DNA of 64,000 nt from Caulobacter sp. (GTDB lineage: Bacteria > Pseudomonadota > Alphaproteobacteria > Caulobacterales > Caulobacteraceae): contig NZ_JAGIBH010000001.1 of NCBI RefSeq assembly GCF_017744445.1, forward strand, positions 508,178-572,177, given 5' to 3'. Shown one piece after another: positions 62,676 to 64,000 of this stretch (positions are counted from its first letter, which is position 1; every line of letters begins with the position of its first letter). Below the pieces are notes generated by a model that saw nothing but the letters and a program-made list of their open reading frames with translations, was not told where the DNA came from and made no database searches. Both the position numbers and the translations under genes were made by a program.

Positions 62676-63050
62676 GTGACTGGGGACCGGGACGTTCTGA
62701 GCTTCATCCGCGAACACATCCGATCGGTGTGGGCGCTGGAGCTGTTGCTGAAGCTGAAGGCCGATCCCGATAGGTGCTGGACGGCCGACGAACTGGTCGA
62801 GTCCATGCGCGCCAGCCACGCCCTGGTCGACGGCAATCTGGACGCCCTGATGAGCGCGGGCCTAGTGGTCCCCGACGACGCTGGCTGTTTCCGCTACCGC
62901 CCCGCCGCGCCGGCCCTCGCCAAGCTGTGCGACGAACTGGAAGAGACCTACCGCGTTCGGCCCGTGACCGTGATCCGCTGGATCTCGGCGCCGGCCGAGC
63001 GGCTACAGTCCTTGGCCGACGCGTTTAAATTCCGGGGAGGGGGCAAATGA
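62676..63050 (+). CDS. Small winged-helix-like protein
   Basis: 124 residues from a GTG at 62676. The central part (about 15-70) fits a winged helix: VWALELLLKLKADPDRCWTA, ADELVESMRASHALVDGNLD, AGLVVPDDAGCFRYRP. The C-terminal 40 residues (RPVTVIRWISAPAERLQSLAD) are helical, and look like an interaction surface. The stop overlaps the next start (ATGA). With the two membrane genes downstream it forms a coupled three-gene unit. Function unknown. Confidence 0.75.
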   Translation: MTGDRDVLSFIREHIRSVWALELLLKLKADPDRCWTADELVESMRASHALVDGNLDALMSAGLVVPDDAGCFRYRPAAPALAKLCDELEETYRVRPVTVIRWISAPAERLQSLADAFKFRGGGK

Positions 63051-63313
63051 CGCCCGCCGTCGTCTACGGCCTGTGCCTGCTGGCCAGCCTGCTGTGCGCG
63101 GGGCTGCTGTTCCGCGCCTGGGCGAAGGCCCGCACGCGCCTGCTGCTCTGGACCGCCGTGTCATTCGGCTTCATGGCCCTGAACAACCTGCTGCTGGTCG
63201 TGGATCTCGTCCTGCTGCCCACCCAGGTGCAGCTGTGGTGGCCGCGCCAGATCGCTCTGGCGCTGGGTATCGGTGTGCTGATCTACGCCTTCATCTGGGA
63301 GGTCGACCAATGA
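63047..63313 (+). CDS. DUF5985 family membrane protein
   Basis: 88 residues with three hydrophobic segments (about 5-25, 33-55 and 65-83), matching DUF5985. It overlaps both neighbours by 4 bp (ATGA), showing tight translational coupling. It is similar in layout to the following gene, so the two probably arose by duplication and may form a heteromer. Function unknown. Confidence 0.8.
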   Translation: MTPAVVYGLCLLASLLCAGLLFRAWAKARTRLLLWTAVSFGFMALNNLLLVVDLVLLPTQVQLWWPRQIALALGIGVLIYAFIWEVDQ

Positions 63314-63585
63314 GCGGCCAGGAGGGCCTGATCGCCGGCGGCCTTAGCGCCGGCTTCCTGGTGCTGGCGGCGTTCTTCCTGCGCTTCTGGGGGCGCACGC
63401 GCGAGCGCCTGTTCCTGGCCTTTTCGGCGGCCTTCGCCCTGATGGCGGTGAACCAGGCGCTGCCGGTTATCCTGCATATCCCGCAGGAGGACCGCGGCGG
63501 GATCTATCTGATCCGCCTGGCGGCCTTCGTGCTGATCATCGTGGCGGTGGTGGCCAAGAACCTGAAGCGCGACCCGGAGGTCTAG
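63310..63585 (+). CDS. DUF5985 family membrane protein (second copy)
   Basis: 91 residues from the ATG at 63310, with three hydrophobic segments (about 8-27, 35-55 and 65-85). It has RTRERLFLAFSAAFALMAVNQ, parallel to RTRLLLWTAVSFGFMALNN of the preceding protein. A short basic tail (KNLKRDPEV) is cytoplasmic. The stop TAG overlaps the convergent sugar kinase stop on the other strand (CTAG, 63582-63585). Confidence 0.8.
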   Translation: MSGQEGLIAGGLSAGFLVLAAFFLRFWGRTRERLFLAFSAAFALMAVNQALPVILHIPQEDRGGIYLIRLAAFVLIIVAVVAKNLKRDPEV

Positions 63586-64000
63586 CCTTCCAGGAAGGCT
63601 TCTACTTCGCGGCGCGAGGGCATCGACGGCGCCGCGCCGGCCTTTTGTACTGACAGGGCGGCTGCGCCATTGGCCAGCTCGACGGCGTCGCGCAGGTCCA
63701 TGCTGGAAGCCAGGGCGGCGGCCAGGCTGCCGCAGAAGCAGTCGCCGGCTCCGACGGTGTCGACGGCCTTGACCTTCTTGCCCTCGACCAGGAAGGCCTC
63801 GTCGCGGCGTACGGCGGCGACGCCGGCCGAGCCCAGGGTGACGATGATCGTCTGGTCCGGGCGGCTCATCAGCTTGCGGGCGGCGACCGAGACGTCTTCC
63901 AGGCGGACCGGCTCGCGGTCCAGCTTGGCGTAGGTCGCCAGCTCGGTCTGGTTCAGGATCAGGATGTCGGTCAGCGGGAACAGCGCCGCGCCCTGGGGCA
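63582..64000 (-). CDS. PfkB/ribokinase-family sugar kinase, partial
   Basis: The gene runs off the right edge; about 139 C-terminal residues are visible. The family's second signature is present: DTVGAGDCFCGSLAAAL, with the catalytic Asp. Upstream in frame are LILNQTELATYAKL and TIIVTLGSAGVAAVRR, typical of ribokinase. It phosphorylates a sugar, most likely ribose or a related compound, with ATP. The start and the sugar-binding N-terminus are outside the window, so specificity is open. Confidence 0.88.
   Translation of the reverse strand, partial: PQGAALFPLTDILILNQTELATYAKLDREPVRLEDVSVAARKLMSRPDQTIIVTLGSAGVAAVRRDEAFLVEGKKVKAVDTVGAGDCFCGSLAAALASSMDLRDAVELANGAAALSVQKAGAAPSMPSRREVEAFLEG

Overview
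The window is a GC-rich alphaproteobacterial chromosome segment, almost certainly from a Caulobacter species. The evidence is the gene order fliF-fliG-fliH(flbE)-fliN-flbD, a sciP gene between the hook gene and fliF, two mucR paralogs, CcrM-type GANTC sites, and many palindromic intergenic repeats. No prophage, transposase, CRISPR array or rRNA operon was seen. There are two tRNA genes (Pro-CGG and Gln-TTG).

Layout. 1-11.2 kb: flagellar block on the + strand: fliK (partial), flgD, flgE, the cell-cycle regulator sciP, the fliF-fliG-fliH-fliN-flbD operon and flhA. 11.3-25.8 kb: mixed housekeeping and accessory genes. These are a phosphate-type porin, an MpaB/DUF2236 oxygenase divergent from a TetR regulator, a secreted protein behind a GGAAC-N16-CGTT promoter, a DUF4282 membrane protein, ohr-ohrR with twin operators, a J-domain protein, pdxH, a spore-coat-U-like secreted protein, a DUF6152/membrane pair, metA with a structured leader, TetR, a phosphotransferase/P-loop kinase fusion and a hybrid histidine kinase. 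26-36.2 kb: an acyl-CoA ligase fused to a membrane DUF1499 domain, AraC, an MBL hydrolase, a small lipoprotein, a DUF442 protein, a large Oar-like TonB receptor and an odd protein with acyl-carrier-like segments.

36.2-50.9 kb: sppA, the two tRNAs, mucR, a second hybrid kinase, GNAT, an S9 peptidase, a trypsin-like protease, CsbD (behind GGAAC-N17-CGTT), an M1 peptidase, a truncated hydrolase, an XRE regulator, OsmC, DUF1272 and a MaoC hydratase. 51-53.9 kb: NTP_transf_8-DUF4180-mntH. 53.9-59.7 kb: an oxidative catabolic set (acyl-CoA synthetase, GMC oxidoreductase, P450, enoyl-CoA hydratase). 59.9-64 kb: a DUF2336 protein, the second mucR, a PAS protein behind a dense GANTC cluster, a winged-helix plus two DUF5985 genes with overlapping ends, and a partial ribokinase-family gene.

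How it fits together. Three components of the CtrA-linked cell-cycle circuit (SciP and both MucR proteins) sit in the same window as the early flagellar genes that CtrA and FlbD control. Stress functions recur: peroxide defence (Ohr/OhrR, OsmC), general-stress-type promoters and protein quality control (SppA, several peptidases). At least four families of palindromic intergenic repeats fill many gaps, mostly at gene 3' ends. The most notable oddities are the ligase-DUF1499 fusion, the metA leader, the acyl-carrier-like protein, the seven-site GANTC region, the TetR and OhrR operators, and the complementary zinc-ligand losses in the two MucR paralogs. All functional calls come from reading sequence only; no database search was run.
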